In this document: piece after piece, positions 8,130 to 18,335 of the stretch | Layout of the letters: every line of letters starts with the position of its first letter | How positions within the stretch are numbered: the stretch's first letter is position 1 | Source of the DNA: Palsa-504 sp963753225 | GTDB lineage: Bacteria > Actinomycetota > Actinomycetes > Streptosporangiales > Streptosporangiaceae | Length of the DNA stretch: 64,000 nt | Assembly (NCBI GenBank): GCA_963753225.1 | Contig: CAVWBQ010000015.1 | Location: 620,001-684,000 of the forward strand | Reading direction: 5' to 3' | Notes under the pieces: model-generated | Database searches by the model: none | Told to the model about the DNA's origin: nothing | Seen by the model: only the letters and a program-made list of their open reading frames with translations | Made by a program: the position numbers and the translations under genes

Positions 8130-8984
8130 CTAGGAAGCGGAGAAGGCTTCACGGAAGGCCCGGCGGGCGTAGACGGCGACCAGATGGCGCAGGTAATCGG
8201 GGGAAGCCTCGCCGTCGGGAAGCGGCGCGCAGCCGGTGGCGGCCTGCCCGGCGCAGGCGCCGGCCCGGGCACCGAAGCCGGCCGGGTCGCCGGCCAGGGC
8301 CGCGGTGTCGGCGGCGAACGGCACGCTGCCGACCGAGCCGACGATCAGCCGGGCCGAGGCGACGTCATTTCCGCGGCGGGTAACCAGAGCGGTCACGGTG
8401 ACCGCGGGGCGTTCGGTCAGCTTCATCCGGAGGTGGGAGATGCCGGTGCGTTCGGGACGGGCGGGCAGCTCGACCGCGACCAGCAGCTCGCCGGGGGTCA
8501 GGGCGGTCTGGTACGGACCGGTCAGGAACTGGCCGGCCGGCACCCGGCGGGTCTGTTCACCGCGCTGGCAGACGAGCGCGGCGCCCACCGCGATCAGGAA
8601 CGAGGCCGGGTCGGAGTGCGGGTCGGCGAAGCACAGGTTGCCGCCCAGGGTGCCGACCGAACGCACCCGCAGGTTCGCCACCTGCGAGATCATCGCGGGC
8701 ATCTCCGGGTAGCTGGCGCGCAGCGCGGCCGACGTCTCGATCTCGCGGTGGGTGGTGGCCGCGCCGATCCGGACGCCGCCGCCGGCGGCGGCCTCGATCC
8801 CGCGCAGTCCGTCCACCCGCTTCAGGTCGACCAGGTGCTCGTAGCTGGCCAGGCCGAGCTTCATGGCCAGCAGCAGCTCGGTGCCGCCGCAGTAGGCGGC
8901 CCCGTCATCGCCAAGCTCGGCGAGCAGGCGGGAGGCCTGCCCGACCGACCCCGGGCGATGCAGGGTGAACGGTGTCAGCTTCAC
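8130..8984 (-). CDS. Molybdenum hydroxylase, FAD-binding (medium) subunit
   Basis: 284 residues. The CoxM/xanthine dehydrogenase FAD domain motifs are YCGGTELLLAMK (~32-43) and TLGGNLCFADPHSD (~112-125); C-terminal CO dehydrogenase flavoprotein domain follows (TERPAVTVTALVTR). It passes electrons from the 2Fe-2S subunit to an acceptor. It is separated from the other two subunit genes by the 3-hydroxyacyl-CoA dehydrogenase gene, but lies in the same unbroken minus-strand operon, so the three subunits form one enzyme by inference. Confidence 0.92.
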   Translation of the reverse strand: MKLTPFTLHRPGSVGQASRLLAELGDDGAAYCGGTELLLAMKLGLASYEHLVDLKRVDGLRGIEAAAGGGVRIGAATTHREIETSAALRASYPEMPAMISQVANLRVRSVGTLGGNLCFADPHSDPASFLIAVGAALVCQRGEQTRRVPAGQFLTGPYQTALTPGELLVAVELPARPERTGISHLRMKLTERPAVTVTALVTRRGNDVASARLIVGSVGSVPFAADTAALAGDPAGFGARAGACAGQAATGCAPLPDGEASPDYLRHLVAVYARRAFREAFSAS

Positions 8985-8995
8985 CTACCTCTCCA

Positions 8996-9919
8996 TCACA
9001 GAGCCGACAGGGTCTTGCGGACCGCGATCAGGCCCTTGGCAATCTCGGCCCGGCGCTCGGCGACCTGCTCGGCCGTGTAGGGGTAGATGCCGCCCAGGGT
9101 CTTCATGCCGAGCTGGCCCGCGTCGGCCTTCTCCTTGATCATGGCTGGTACCTCTTTGTCCGCGGACAGGTCCGGGTTGAGGTAGGAGGCCACATGTGAG
9201 TAGATGTCCAGGCCGGCCATGTCGAGCAGGCGCATCGGGCCGATTACCGCGAGCTTGTAGCCGATCCCCCACTTGACGCAGGTGTCCATGTCCGCCTCGG
9301 AGACGACGCCGCGCTCCACCAGGGACAGGCACTCGCGCAAGATGGCGTAGAGGATCCGGTTCTCCACGAAGCCGGGCACCTCCTTCTCGGTGACCGCCTC
9401 GTATCCGAACGACTCTATGATCTTGACGATCTTGTCCGTGGTCGCGGCGGCGGTCTGCTCGCCGGGTACAACCTCGATCATCGGGATCAGGTGCGGCGGG
9501 TTCGACCAGTGCATGCCGACGAACCGGGCCGGGTGCCTCAGCGCGGTGGCGATCGAGGTGATCTGGATGCCGGAGGTGTTCGACGCGATGATCGCGTCGT
9601 CGGCCAGGTGGTCCTCGAGCTGCGCGGTGACCTCGCGCTTGAGGTCCAGCTTCTCCGGGACGGCCTCGAGCACCAGCTCGGCACCGGCCAGCGCCTGGCC
9701 GAGGTCATCTGAGAACGCGACCGAACCTCCCGGCGCGGACGCGGCCTCCACCCGGTCGAGCGCCCCGGTGGCCATCTGATAGACGCCCCTGGCGCGCTCG
9801 AGTATCTCGTCGCTGATGTCGTACAGCCGAACCTCCGAGCCGACGCGCGCGAGCACCGCCGCCATGCCCGGGCCCATCGTGCCGGCGCCGATCACCGCCG
9901 CTACCTTCGGAGCGCTCAT
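8996..9919 (-). CDS. 3-hydroxyacyl-CoA dehydrogenase family protein
   Basis: 307 residues. Rossmann motif VIGAGTMGPGMAAVLAR at the N-terminus, ASNTSGIQITSIA around residue 110 and the catalytic-region HWSNPPHLIPMIEVV are typical; the C-terminal helical domain (NRILYAILRECLSLVERGV) completes the family length. It oxidises a beta-hydroxyacid or its CoA ester with NAD+. In this operon it would process the opened ring product. It lacks no obvious key residue. The insertion of this gene between molybdenum-hydroxylase subunit genes is unusual. Confidence 0.9.
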   Translation of the reverse strand: MSAPKVAAVIGAGTMGPGMAAVLARVGSEVRLYDISDEILERARGVYQMATGALDRVEAASAPGGSVAFSDDLGQALAGAELVLEAVPEKLDLKREVTAQLEDHLADDAIIASNTSGIQITSIATALRHPARFVGMHWSNPPHLIPMIEVVPGEQTAAATTDKIVKIIESFGYEAVTEKEVPGFVENRILYAILRECLSLVERGVVSEADMDTCVKWGIGYKLAVIGPMRLLDMAGLDIYSHVASYLNPDLSADKEVPAMIKEKADAGQLGMKTLGGIYPYTAEQVAERRAEIAKGLIAVRKTLSAL

Positions 9920-9935
9920 CTGCCTTACCTCCGGT

Positions 9936-12277
9936 TCAGCTGATCCCCAGTTCTCGTATCCGCCGCCACACCCGCTCCGGGGTAAGTGGCAGCGCGGTCA
10001 TCGGAACGCCGGCGTCGGCCAGCGCGTTCACGATGGCAGCCGGAACCGCCGCGAGCGCGCCCTCGCCGCAGCCCTTGGCGCCGAACGGGCCCGGGCCGTC
10101 GCCATTCTCGACGATCGAGCACCGCATGGTAGCTGGAACGTCTCGAAATGCGGGGATCCGGTAGCTGAGCAGGGTGTCGTTCAGCAGCATGCCGTCCGGC
10201 GCGAAGTGCATCTCCTCGAACATGGCGTTGCCGATGCCCTGCAGGGTGGCGCCCTCGTCCTGGCGGGCGACCAGTTGCGGGTTGATGGCCTTGCCGACGT
10301 CGGCCACGGTCGAGGTGCGCAGCACGGTGACGACGCCGGTGTCCAGGTCGACCTCCACCTCGGCCCCGGCCACGCAGACCTCCCAGAACACGGGCCCCTC
10401 GGCGTAGGAGCCGCTGCCGTCCTCGGGCTGGACGCGGCCGTGGCCGATGAGCTCGCCGCCGTCGAAGCCGAACCTGGCGCGGACGAGCTCGGCGTGGGTC
10501 ATCGACCGGCCGCCCTGGTCGCGGATTGCTCCATCGGCCGGGGTGAGCAGTCGCGGCGGGGCCTCCAGCTTGGCCGCGGCCGTCTCCAGCAGCGCGTCGA
10601 GTACGTTCTGCGCGGCCCGCTGGACGGCCAGGCCCGCCACCGTGGTGGACCGGCTCGCCCCGGTCGACCGGTCGTAGGGGGTGTACCTGGTGTCGGTGCC
10701 GCGGACGACGACCGTGCCGACGGGCGCCTGGAGAACGCCGGCCGCGATCTGGGCCATCACGGTCCTGGCCCCCTGGCCGAGTTCGGTGGTGCCGACCAGG
10801 ACGGTGACCGAGCCGTCCGGTCCCATCCTGACGGTGGCCATCGACACCGGGTGGGCGCCGGCCGCCAGCAGGCCGACCGAGACTCCGCGTCCCCGCCGTT
10901 TTTTGTATACCGAACGGTCCCGGGATTCGTGCGGTCTGTCCGTTGCGGGCGACGGCTGCGGGTCGCCCCAGCCGATGGCGGCCGCCGCCTTCTCCACGTC
11001 GCCGATCAGGTCGGCGTCCAGCGGCTTGCCGCCGGGGCGGACCTGCTCCCCCGGCCGGAGCAGGTTCTGGCGGCGGATCTCCAGCCGGTCCAGCGACAGC
11101 CGGCGGGCCACCTCGTCCAGCTGCGATTCCCCGATCCACTGCAGATGGGTGGCGCCGAACGCGCGGTAGGACCCGGCCGGGCCCGTGTTGGTGTAGACGC
11201 AGTTCGCCTCCACCGCCACCGCCTGCCAGCGGTAGGGACCCGGGGCGGCGTCGCCCGCCGTGGCGGTGACCCGGGGGCCGTTGTCCGCGTACGCGCCGGT
11301 ATCCAGCCAGGCCCGGCACTCCCGGCCGAGCACGGTCCCGTCGGCCGCGGCGGCGGTGCGCATCCGGGCGGTCATGTTGTGCCGCCTGGTGGTGATCATC
11401 GACTCGTGCACCGCGTTGAGGATCCGCACCGGGCGGCCGGCCTTGCGCGCGATGGCCGCGGTCAGCGGCTCCATCTTCGTGTAGGACTTGCTGCCGAAGC
11501 CGCCGCCGAGGAACGGCACGATGATCCGCACCTGGTCCAGCGGGAGCCCGAACAGCGCGGCGATCTCCTGGCGGACCAGGAACGGGTGCTGGCAGGAGGA
11601 CCACAGGGTCAGCTCGCCGCCGTGCCAGTGCGCGATCGTGGTGTGCGTCTCCATCGAGTACTGGTAGACGGCCGGGAAGGTGTACTCTCCCTCGACCACT
11701 ACGGCCGCGTCGGCGAAAACGCGGTCGACGTCGCCGCGGCTGAACGAGTAGCTGTAGCAGGTGTTACCGTCGGCGTCGGGCAGGTCGCCAAGCCCGTGCG
11801 CGGCTCCCGGCCGGGCCCGCTTCTCGTGGACCAGGGGCGCGTCCGTGCTCAGCGCGACGTCCAGGCTGGCCGCAACGGGCAGCTCGTCGTACTCGACGTC
11901 AATGAGCGTGACCGCCTCGTCGGCGATGGCCTGGGTTTCCGCCGCGACCACGGCGACCGGCTCGCCCAGGAACCGGACCTTGCCGATGGCCACGACCGGC
12001 CGGTCCCGCAGCGCGTGGCCGTAGTAGGGATCGATGTCGGACAGGTCGTCACCGGTCAGGACGGCGGCCACCCCGTCGGCCTTCTCCGCGGCGGCGACCT
12101 CGATGCTCCTGATCCGGGCGTGCGCCACCGGGCTGTGCAGGACCGCGCCGTAGAGCATGCCCGGCAGCCGCAGGTCGCCGGTGAATTCGGCCTGGCCGGA
12201 GAGCTTGAGCCGGCCGTCGGCGCGTTCCACGCTCTGCCCGATAGCACTGGGTCTAATAGCACTGGGCCCTATGGCGG

Positions 12278-12281
<4 letters not shown>
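9936..12281 (-). CDS. Molybdenum hydroxylase, molybdopterin-binding (large) subunit
   Basis: 781 residues, start ATG overlapping the small-subunit stop (ATGA at 12278-12281). Xanthine dehydrogenase family features: N-terminal a/b hammerhead (GQAEFTGDLRLPGMLYGAVLHS), the molybdopterin loops (FLGGGFGSK; GSYRAFGATH) and the catalytic Glu segment FGAKGCGEGAL near the C-terminus. It hydroxylates an aromatic heterocycle with water as oxygen source. A short basic stretch (RDRSVYKKRRGRG) precedes the second Mo domain. Context (NicX-like dioxygenase, NCS1 permease) suggests a pyridine- or pyrimidine-type substrate; the exact one cannot be read from the sequence. Confidence 0.93.
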
Positions 12282-12741
<460 letters not shown>

Positions 12742-12745
<4 letters not shown>

Positions 12746-13461
12746 GATGTGCTGTCTAGCATCCGGACCCAGTCCTGCCAGTACTCCTCGGCGAACTCCT
12801 CCTGGTACTTACCGGGCGACAGCTCGCGGGCCAGCTCGCGCGGGATCGGCACCGTCTCGCCGAGGGTCCTGGCGATGAACTGGATCCGCGCCGCCCGCTC
12901 CAGGGTGAGCGCGGCCAGCACGGCCCAGCTGATGTCCTCCCCGGCGGCCAGGATGCCGTGGTTGCGCAGCAGCACCGCCCGGCTGCCGCCGAGCGCCCGG
13001 GCCACCCCCTTGCCGTCCTGCGGCGTGGTCACCAGGCCGGCCGTGCCGTCGAAGACCGGCACCCCGTCAGGGAACAGCAGGCCGTCGTGGGAGAGCAGTT
13101 CGAGGCCGCCGGCCGTGGCGCCGAGCGCGATCGAGTACATCGGGTGGGTGTGGATCACCGCGCCGACGTCCGGCCGGGCCAGGTACGTCTCCAGGTGCAT
13201 GATCGTCTCGAGGTGCGCGCCCGGGGTCAGGTACCCCTCCGGGTCGTCGAGCGGGATGGCGATGACGTCCTCGCCGAGCACGTCGCGCAGCGCCTTGCCC
13301 TTGCGCTTGATGTAGATGGTGCGCCCGCCGGGCCCGCGGACGCTGGCGTGGCCCAGGGTGAGGTCCTCCTGGCCGAACCGGGCGATGATCCGGCAGGCCG
13401 CCACCACCTGCCGGACCGCCTCCTCCGCCGTGACCGGCGGGCGTCCGGATGGGTAGCTCAC
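12742..13461 (-). CDS. Class II aldolase/adducin family protein
   Basis: 239 residues from a GTG that overlaps the cupin stop (GTGA). Zinc-site motifs are IHTHPMYSIALGA and LLRNHGILAAGE; TIYIKRKGKALRDV and DLTLGHASVRG match the fuculose-phosphate aldolase/adducin fold. The family includes aldolases and decarboxylases; in this operon a C-C bond cleavage or decarboxylation of a ring-opening product is plausible. Reaction and substrate are inference. Confidence 0.88.
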
Positions 13462-13829
13462 CTCGGCTCGCGCCGCTCGGTAGGGGGATAGTCGGGCGAG
13501 GGGAACGAGAACACCATGACCAGGTCCTCGGCGCCCGGGTTCACGACCGTGTGCCAGACCTTCGCCGGGACGTAGAGCGCCTGGCCGGCCGCCACCGGGA
13601 CGTCCCCGGTCTCCAGCCGGATCACGCCACGGCCGCTGACGATGTAGGCGAGCTCCTCGACCGCGTGCGACAGGTCGGCGGTCGACGTGCCCGGCTTGAA
13701 CACCGAGTAGCCGAGGGCCGAGGCGTTCCCGCCGACCGTGGAGTCCGCTACCAGGACCCGGGACCAGCTCCCGCCCGCCAGCTCGACCGGCGGCACGTCG
13801 GCCAGGGTGATGACCGCCACCTCGGTCAT
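13458..13829 (-). CDS. Cupin-domain protein
   Basis: 123 residues with one cupin barrel: SHAVEELAYIVSGRGVIRLE (motif 1 region; metal His partly replaced) and VWHTVVNPGAEDLVMVFSF (motif 2). It may be a small isomerase/decarboxylase or a metal-binding accessory protein in the pathway. It overlaps the NicX-like gene upstream (ATGA) and the aldolase downstream (GTGA), so it is an integral part of the operon. Confidence 0.85.
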   Translation of the reverse strand: MTEVAVITLADVPPVELAGGSWSRVLVADSTVGGNASALGYSVFKPGTSTADLSHAVEELAYIVSGRGVIRLETGDVPVAAGQALYVPAKVWHTVVNPGAEDLVMVFSFPSPDYPPTERREPR

Positions 13830-14842
13830 AGCTGCCAGACCCCGTCCTTGACGATGTACTCGCCGGTGTCCAGGATCTGCAGCGACACGTTGTGGCAGAC
13901 GCCGTCGAGGTGCAGGACGCTGGAGTTCTGGCCGCCGGGATAGCAGTTCTGGTTGTCGCCAAGGGCGAAGTGCACGGTGCCCTTGCGGCCCTTCTCGGAC
14001 GGATCGCCCACCGGGGCGAAGTCACTGGTGCCGAACGCGAACTCGGCCACGGTCTCGGTGCCGGGCACGCCGGTGATCACGTCGAGCAGCCGGCGCGCCT
14101 CGGCGCCGCCCTCGATGGCCCGGTACGTGCCGTCCTCCACGTGCCAGGTGATCGGGTTCTCCACGTGCCGGGGGATGCCGATGCCGAGCATGTTGCCGTC
14201 GATCACGATGGTGCCGTTGGTCTGGTCCTCGACCGCGGCGTAGGCCACCTCGCCCCACAGCGGAGCCGGCCCCATCATCGCGCCGGGCTGCTTCACCGGG
14301 ACCACCTCCAGCGCGGGGCGCCGCTCGATGCTGACGACCACGTCGGTGCCGGCCGGGGAGGTGACCCGGACCCGCTTCTTCCCCTCCAGCCTGGCGATGG
14401 CCTTCTTCGCGTTGCCGATGGTCGCCTCGATGTCGGCGACCGAGATCGGCCAGCGGCCGAAGCCCTCCTCGATGGAGCCGATGCGGGCCCGGTTGGCCAC
14501 CGACTCCCTGACCGCGGGCACGTGCGCGAAGCGGTTCGCCCACTCCAGGTTGGTCATGATGATGATCTGGTCCGAGGTGACCATGGCCTGGTGCAGGTTG
14601 CGCGGCGGCACCATCGGGAACAGCGTGTCGGCCAGGGCGCGCCGGATCTGGGCCTCGTTGTTGGCCACGATCGGCAGGCCACCCCGCTCGGCGACCACGG
14701 TCGCCACCATCTCCGCCTCGGGCTTGCGCCGGTCGTCGGTGATGATCGTGACGACGTCGCCGTCGGTCACCTCGAAGCAGGTATCCACCACGAGTTCGGC
14801 CGAGGCGCGCATCTGCGCCTCGGTGCGCGGTTCTTCGGTCAT
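13826..14842 (-). CDS. NicX/M29-like ring-cleavage dioxygenase candidate
   Basis: 338 residues of the leucyl aminopeptidase M29/2,5-dihydroxypyridine 5,6-dioxygenase superfamily. The C-terminal signature GDNQNCYPGGQNSS followed by LHLDG supplies the His-x-Asp pair that, in NicX, helps bind Fe(II); VTIITDDRRKPEAEM and IGSIEEGFGRWPIS match the N-terminal half. NicX opens the pyridine ring of 2,5-dihydroxypyridine to N-formylmaleamate. The next NicC/D/E/F genes of the nicotinate route are not in the window, so the substrate may differ. Family assignment is good; the reaction is inference. Confidence 0.78.
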   Translation of the reverse strand: MTEEPRTEAQMRASAELVVDTCFEVTDGDVVTIITDDRRKPEAEMVATVVAERGGLPIVANNEAQIRRALADTLFPMVPPRNLHQAMVTSDQIIIMTNLEWANRFAHVPAVRESVANRARIGSIEEGFGRWPISVADIEATIGNAKKAIARLEGKKRVRVTSPAGTDVVVSIERRPALEVVPVKQPGAMMGPAPLWGEVAYAAVEDQTNGTIVIDGNMLGIGIPRHVENPITWHVEDGTYRAIEGGAEARRLLDVITGVPGTETVAEFAFGTSDFAPVGDPSEKGRKGTVHFALGDNQNCYPGGQNSSVLHLDGVCHNVSLQILDTGEYIVKDGVWQL

Positions 14843-15864
14843 GAGTCCGTACCTTTCTCTTCGAGGGCCGGGCGCACTTCGGCGGCGAAGCGCTCCACCT
14901 GGCCGAACTGGTCAAGGGCGCCGAAGCGGCAGATGAAGTGGTCCACCCCGGCCGCGTTGAACTGCCGGAACCAGTCCGCCACGGTCTCCGGGGTGCCGGC
15001 AGGACCCCAGTTGGACAGGTCCACGGACTTGCTGAGCTCGGGGTAGTAGCTGGAGATGTACTCGCCGAAGGCGGTCTTGGCCTGCTCGGCCGAGTCACCG
15101 ATGTTCATCGTGACCTGGTACGAGACGGTGTACCTGCCGAAGTCCCCGCCGAGGTCGGCGGCCGCCTTGCGCAGCGCCGTGATCTGCTCGGCCACCTCCT
15201 CCGGGTGCATGGCCCGGCAGCAGGTCATCCAGCCGTCGCCGTACTTGATCACCCGCGCGCAGGAATCGCGCATCCTGCGCTTCGCGACCTCGGGCGCCAG
15301 GTCGCCGGTCAGCCTGATGTTGGAGACGACCCAGGTCGGCGGGGGCTGCTGGACCGGCATCAGCGGCCCCATCTCGGTGCCGGACCAGAACGAGACGTCG
15401 TCGAAGTCGTAGTACTCGCCGTGGTGAGTCACCTTCCCGGTGGTCCACAGCGACCGCAGCACGGCCAGGCCCTCCTCGAAGATCGCGGCGCGCTGGCCGA
15501 ACGGCAGGCCGAGCGCCTCGAACTCGCGCCGCACGCCGTGCTCAGGGTTGCCCATGCAGGCGCCGAGCACCGTCCGGCCGCCGCTCATCTGGTCCAGGGT
15601 GGCCCACTCCAGCGCCAGGTAGAGCGGGTTCCGCGTCGAGGTGACCAGGCACGCGGTACCGAGCCTGGCTCGCGAGGTCCGCTGCGAGATCGCCGACAGC
15701 AGGCTGATCGGCTCGTACCGGGGTTTGGAGAACAGGCTGTCGCCGACCCAGACCGAGCCGAAGCCCCGCTGTTCGGCCAGTTCGGCTAGGTCGAGCAGGT
15801 CGGCCAGGGTGTAGTCGGAGGTAATCAGAGGTTCACGGTTGTTCAGGTTGACGCCAAACTCCAT
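14839..15864 (-). CDS. Luciferase-like (LLM class) flavin/F420-dependent oxidoreductase
   Basis: 341 residues from the ATG at 15864, which has GAGGAGGGAG 4 bases upstream. MEFGVNLNNREPLI, DLAELAEQRGFGSVWVGDSL, ARLGTACLVTSTRNPLYLALEWATLDQMSGGR and the C-terminal TVADWFRQFNAAGVDHFICRF are standard TIM-barrel LLM motifs. First gene of the catabolic operon, with a promoter about 20-30 bases upstream. It could do a ring or N-oxidation step, or reduce a double bond with F420H2. The cofactor is not decided by sequence alone. Confidence 0.88.
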   Translation of the reverse strand: MEFGVNLNNREPLITSDYTLADLLDLAELAEQRGFGSVWVGDSLFSKPRYEPISLLSAISQRTSRARLGTACLVTSTRNPLYLALEWATLDQMSGGRTVLGACMGNPEHGVRREFEALGLPFGQRAAIFEEGLAVLRSLWTTGKVTHHGEYYDFDDVSFWSGTEMGPLMPVQQPPPTWVVSNIRLTGDLAPEVAKRRMRDSCARVIKYGDGWMTCCRAMHPEEVAEQITALRKAAADLGGDFGRYTVSYQVTMNIGDSAEQAKTAFGEYISSYYPELSKSVDLSNWGPAGTPETVADWFRQFNAAGVDHFICRFGALDQFGQVERFAAEVRPALEEKGTDS

Positions 15865-15890
15865 GGGGCTCCCTCCTCGCCCGGACCGCC

Positions 15891-16100
15891 TCAACGTAAG
15901 TCGGGTGGCTGCTGACTGTCAACAGATGACTTAGCGTGAGGCAATTGCGTGTGGTGTCCCATGGGGGTGAGGGCGCAACTGGGGACAAACGATCACCGAG
16001 GGGAACGAAAATCCGGCGGCTGAGCTGGTCAGCCCGCCCGTTAGGTAAAAAGATCTTTGATCAAAGTGTTGACAGTTTTCAGAATGTCCGGTTTCAATGT
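15891..16100. promoter_or_regulatory. Divergent promoter region of the catabolic operon and the permease
   Basis: Two identical 9-mers point away from each other: CTGTCAACA at 15916-15924 (minus-strand TTGACA at 15922-15917) and TGTTGACAG at 16067-16075. They serve as -35 elements; weak -10 matches lie at about 15898-15893 (minus) and 16093-16098 (plus, TTCAAT). The extra shared bases around TTGACA make a common regulator, perhaps the GntR protein encoded downstream, possible. Confidence 0.5.
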
Positions 16101-16188
16101 GGCCACTCGGCGGGTCTGGCTGGAGTAACGGTGCGTGCTGGGCGCGGCGGGCTGGCAGACGGGGCTCGACCTACGGAAGGCAGGAGCC

Positions 16189-17619
16189 ATGAGTGCTGGC
16201 GAGCAGTTGAGCGCGGGCAATCTCACCGACACGGCGGCCACGCAGGGGCTGGTCGAGCAGCACCACGTGGAGATCATCCCCGAGTCCGACCGGCACGGGC
16301 GGCCGCGGGATCAGTTCACCCTCTGGTTCGCGGCCAACGCCAACGTTGTCAACTTCACCCTCGGCGTGCTGGCCATCGAGTTCGGGCTGAACCTGTTCTG
16401 GGCCCTGGTCGCCATAGTGGTCGGCATGCTGCTGACCGCGCTGCACGCATGGCAGGGACCGCGGCTCGGCGTGCCGCAGATGATCCAGAGCCGCGGGCAG
16501 TTCGGGTTCTACGGGGCGAGCTTCATCCTGCTCGTGTCGATCGTGCTGGATATCGGGTACCTGGCCGCGTCCCAGGTGCTGCAGGGCGACTCGCTGCATC
16601 TGCTGGTGTCCAGCATCAGCGTGCAGGTCTGGATCATCATCGTGACCATTCCGGCGCTGGCCCTGGCCGTCTTCGGCTACAAGTGGATCCACCAGGCGCA
16701 GAAGGTGATGACGGCGATCTTCGCCGTGGTCATCGTGGTGGCGCTGATCCAGGCCGCGACGTACGGTCACGGAGTGCTGCCGGCCAACCGCGGCTTGCAC
16801 CTGTCCAGCGGCCCGATCCTGATCGCGGTCATCGGGCTGTTCTTCATGAACATGCTGAGCTGGGCGATCTACGTGTCGGACTACTCCAGGTACCTGCCGG
16901 TCAACGTCAGCTTCAAGCGGACGTTCTGGGCCATCTTCGGTGGCAACGTGGTATCCACCACGCTGTTCGCAGGGCTCGGCGCGTGGATCGCTTCCATGGT
17001 GTCCACCGCCACGAGCAACCCGCTGGGAGCGCTGGCCACGGTGTCCGGCCTGTGGATCATGTTCTTCATGGGGATCAGCCAGATCCCCGGGGACACGCTC
17101 AACGCCTACACCGGCATGCTGGCCATCGCCAGCCTGGGCACCAACAGCAAGAAGTTCATGGCCAACCAGAACCGGCAGGCCGTTCGGCTCGCCGGCATCC
17201 TGTTTATCTTCGTGGTCGGCACGATCCTGGCCTGCCTGAGCAGTGCTCATTTCTACAGCTCGTTCGAGAACTTCATCGGCGTCCTGCTGTTCTTCTTCGT
17301 GCCGTGGAGCGCCATCAACCTCGTCGACTACTACCTGGTCAAGCACGGTCGCTACGACGTGCGGTCGTTCTTCAAGCCGGACGGGATATACGGAGGGTTC
17401 CAGTGGTGGGCATGCGTTTGCTACGTCATCACCCTCGCGGTGCAGGTACCGTTCCTAGATCAGCTGTTCTACGTCGGGCCGCTGGTCAGCCCCCTGGGCG
17501 GTGCTGACATCTCCTGGATCGTCGGCTTCGGCGTGGCATCGCTGCTATACCTGGCGGGGGCGAAGCGCTTCGTCCACGTCCAGCCGGGGGCGGCGGCCGC
17601 GGTGGGTAGGGCGTCTTAG
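16189..17619 (+). CDS. NCS1-family nucleobase/cytosine-type permease
   Basis: 476 residues; ATG at 16189 preceded by GGAAGGCAGGAG. About twelve hydrophobic segments are present. The NCS1 start signature FTLWFAANANVVNFTLGVLA and the PQMIQSRGQFGFYG loop between TM1-3 are clear. Family members import cytosine, allantoin, uracil, hydantoins, or pyridine-type vitamins by cation symport. Divergent transcription from the dioxygenase/Mo-hydroxylase operon makes it the probable importer of that pathway's N-heterocyclic substrate. Confidence 0.92.
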   Translation: MSAGEQLSAGNLTDTAATQGLVEQHHVEIIPESDRHGRPRDQFTLWFAANANVVNFTLGVLAIEFGLNLFWALVAIVVGMLLTALHAWQGPRLGVPQMIQSRGQFGFYGASFILLVSIVLDIGYLAASQVLQGDSLHLLVSSISVQVWIIIVTIPALALAVFGYKWIHQAQKVMTAIFAVVIVVALIQAATYGHGVLPANRGLHLSSGPILIAVIGLFFMNMLSWAIYVSDYSRYLPVNVSFKRTFWAIFGGNVVSTTLFAGLGAWIASMVSTATSNPLGALATVSGLWIMFFMGISQIPGDTLNAYTGMLAIASLGTNSKKFMANQNRQAVRLAGILFIFVVGTILACLSSAHFYSSFENFIGVLLFFFVPWSAINLVDYYLVKHGRYDVRSFFKPDGIYGGFQWWACVCYVITLAVQVPFLDQLFYVGPLVSPLGGADISWIVGFGVASLLYLAGAKRFVHVQPGAAAAVGRAS

Positions 17620-17645
17620 GGTTCATGCGGCGGAGGGGTGAGCTA

Positions 17646-18335
17646 GTGGCGGTAGCGTTCGACAACCTGACGCTGTCGCAGCGGGTCTATGAGCACCTGC
17701 GCGACGAGATCCTGGCTGATCACCTCCTGCCCGGCACCGAACTATCCGAGGTCGCGCTGTCCAAGGAGCTCGCGATAAGCCGCGGCCCCATCAGGGAAGC
17801 CATGGGCCGCCTGGCGGCCGAAGGCCTGATCACGATGCGGCCGCGGCGCCGGGCCGAGGTCCGGTCGCTGACCCCGCAGGAGCTGATCGACGCGTACCAG
17901 GTCCGCGAGGCGCTCGAGGTGATGGCGGTCCGGCTTTTGATTCCGCGGGTGACCGAGGCGGACCTGGCGCGGCTGGAGGAGCTCATCGACCAGATGGCGG
18001 CGCACAGCGCCGAGGGCGCGGTGCGGGAGTTCTTCGCCGCCAACGTCTCGTTCCACGAGCTGCTGTGCGAGCTGAGCGGCAACCCGAAGCTGCAGGAAGT
18101 GCGCCACCGGCTCGAAGGCGAGATCGGCCGGTTCCAGAACCGCACGCTGGCCCTGCGCGGCAGCATGGACGACTCGCTGACCGAGCACCGCGCGATCCTG
18201 GCCGCGATCAGGCTCAGGGACGCCGACCGTGCCGCCGCGCTGACCGCGGACCACATCAGGGTGCCCGCGCAGCGGCTCCAGGCGGCGCTGAATGACGACG
18301 AGGCATCGGCTCAGGCGGCCGAGGCTATCGGCTGA
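17646..18335 (+). CDS. GntR-family (FadR/FCD) transcriptional regulator
   Basis: 229 residues from the GTG at 17646, which has GGAGGGG 8 bases upstream (an in-frame ATG at 17625 is less well placed). N-terminal winged helix SQRVYEHLRDEILADHLLPG...AISRGPIREAMGRL; C-terminal FCD domain with metal-site residues (VREALEVMAVRLL; NVSFHELLCELSGN; LTEHRAILAAIRLRD). Lies 26 bases behind the permease, so it is probably in the same transcript and regulates the catabolic cluster in response to a carboxylic-acid effector. Its 3' end overlaps the convergent oxidoreductase gene by 11 bases. Confidence 0.92.
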   Translation: MAVAFDNLTLSQRVYEHLRDEILADHLLPGTELSEVALSKELAISRGPIREAMGRLAAEGLITMRPRRRAEVRSLTPQELIDAYQVREALEVMAVRLLIPRVTEADLARLEELIDQMAAHSAEGAVREFFAANVSFHELLCELSGNPKLQEVRHRLEGEIGRFQNRTLALRGSMDDSLTEHRAILAAIRLRDADRAAALTADHIRVPAQRLQAALNDDEASAQAAEAIG

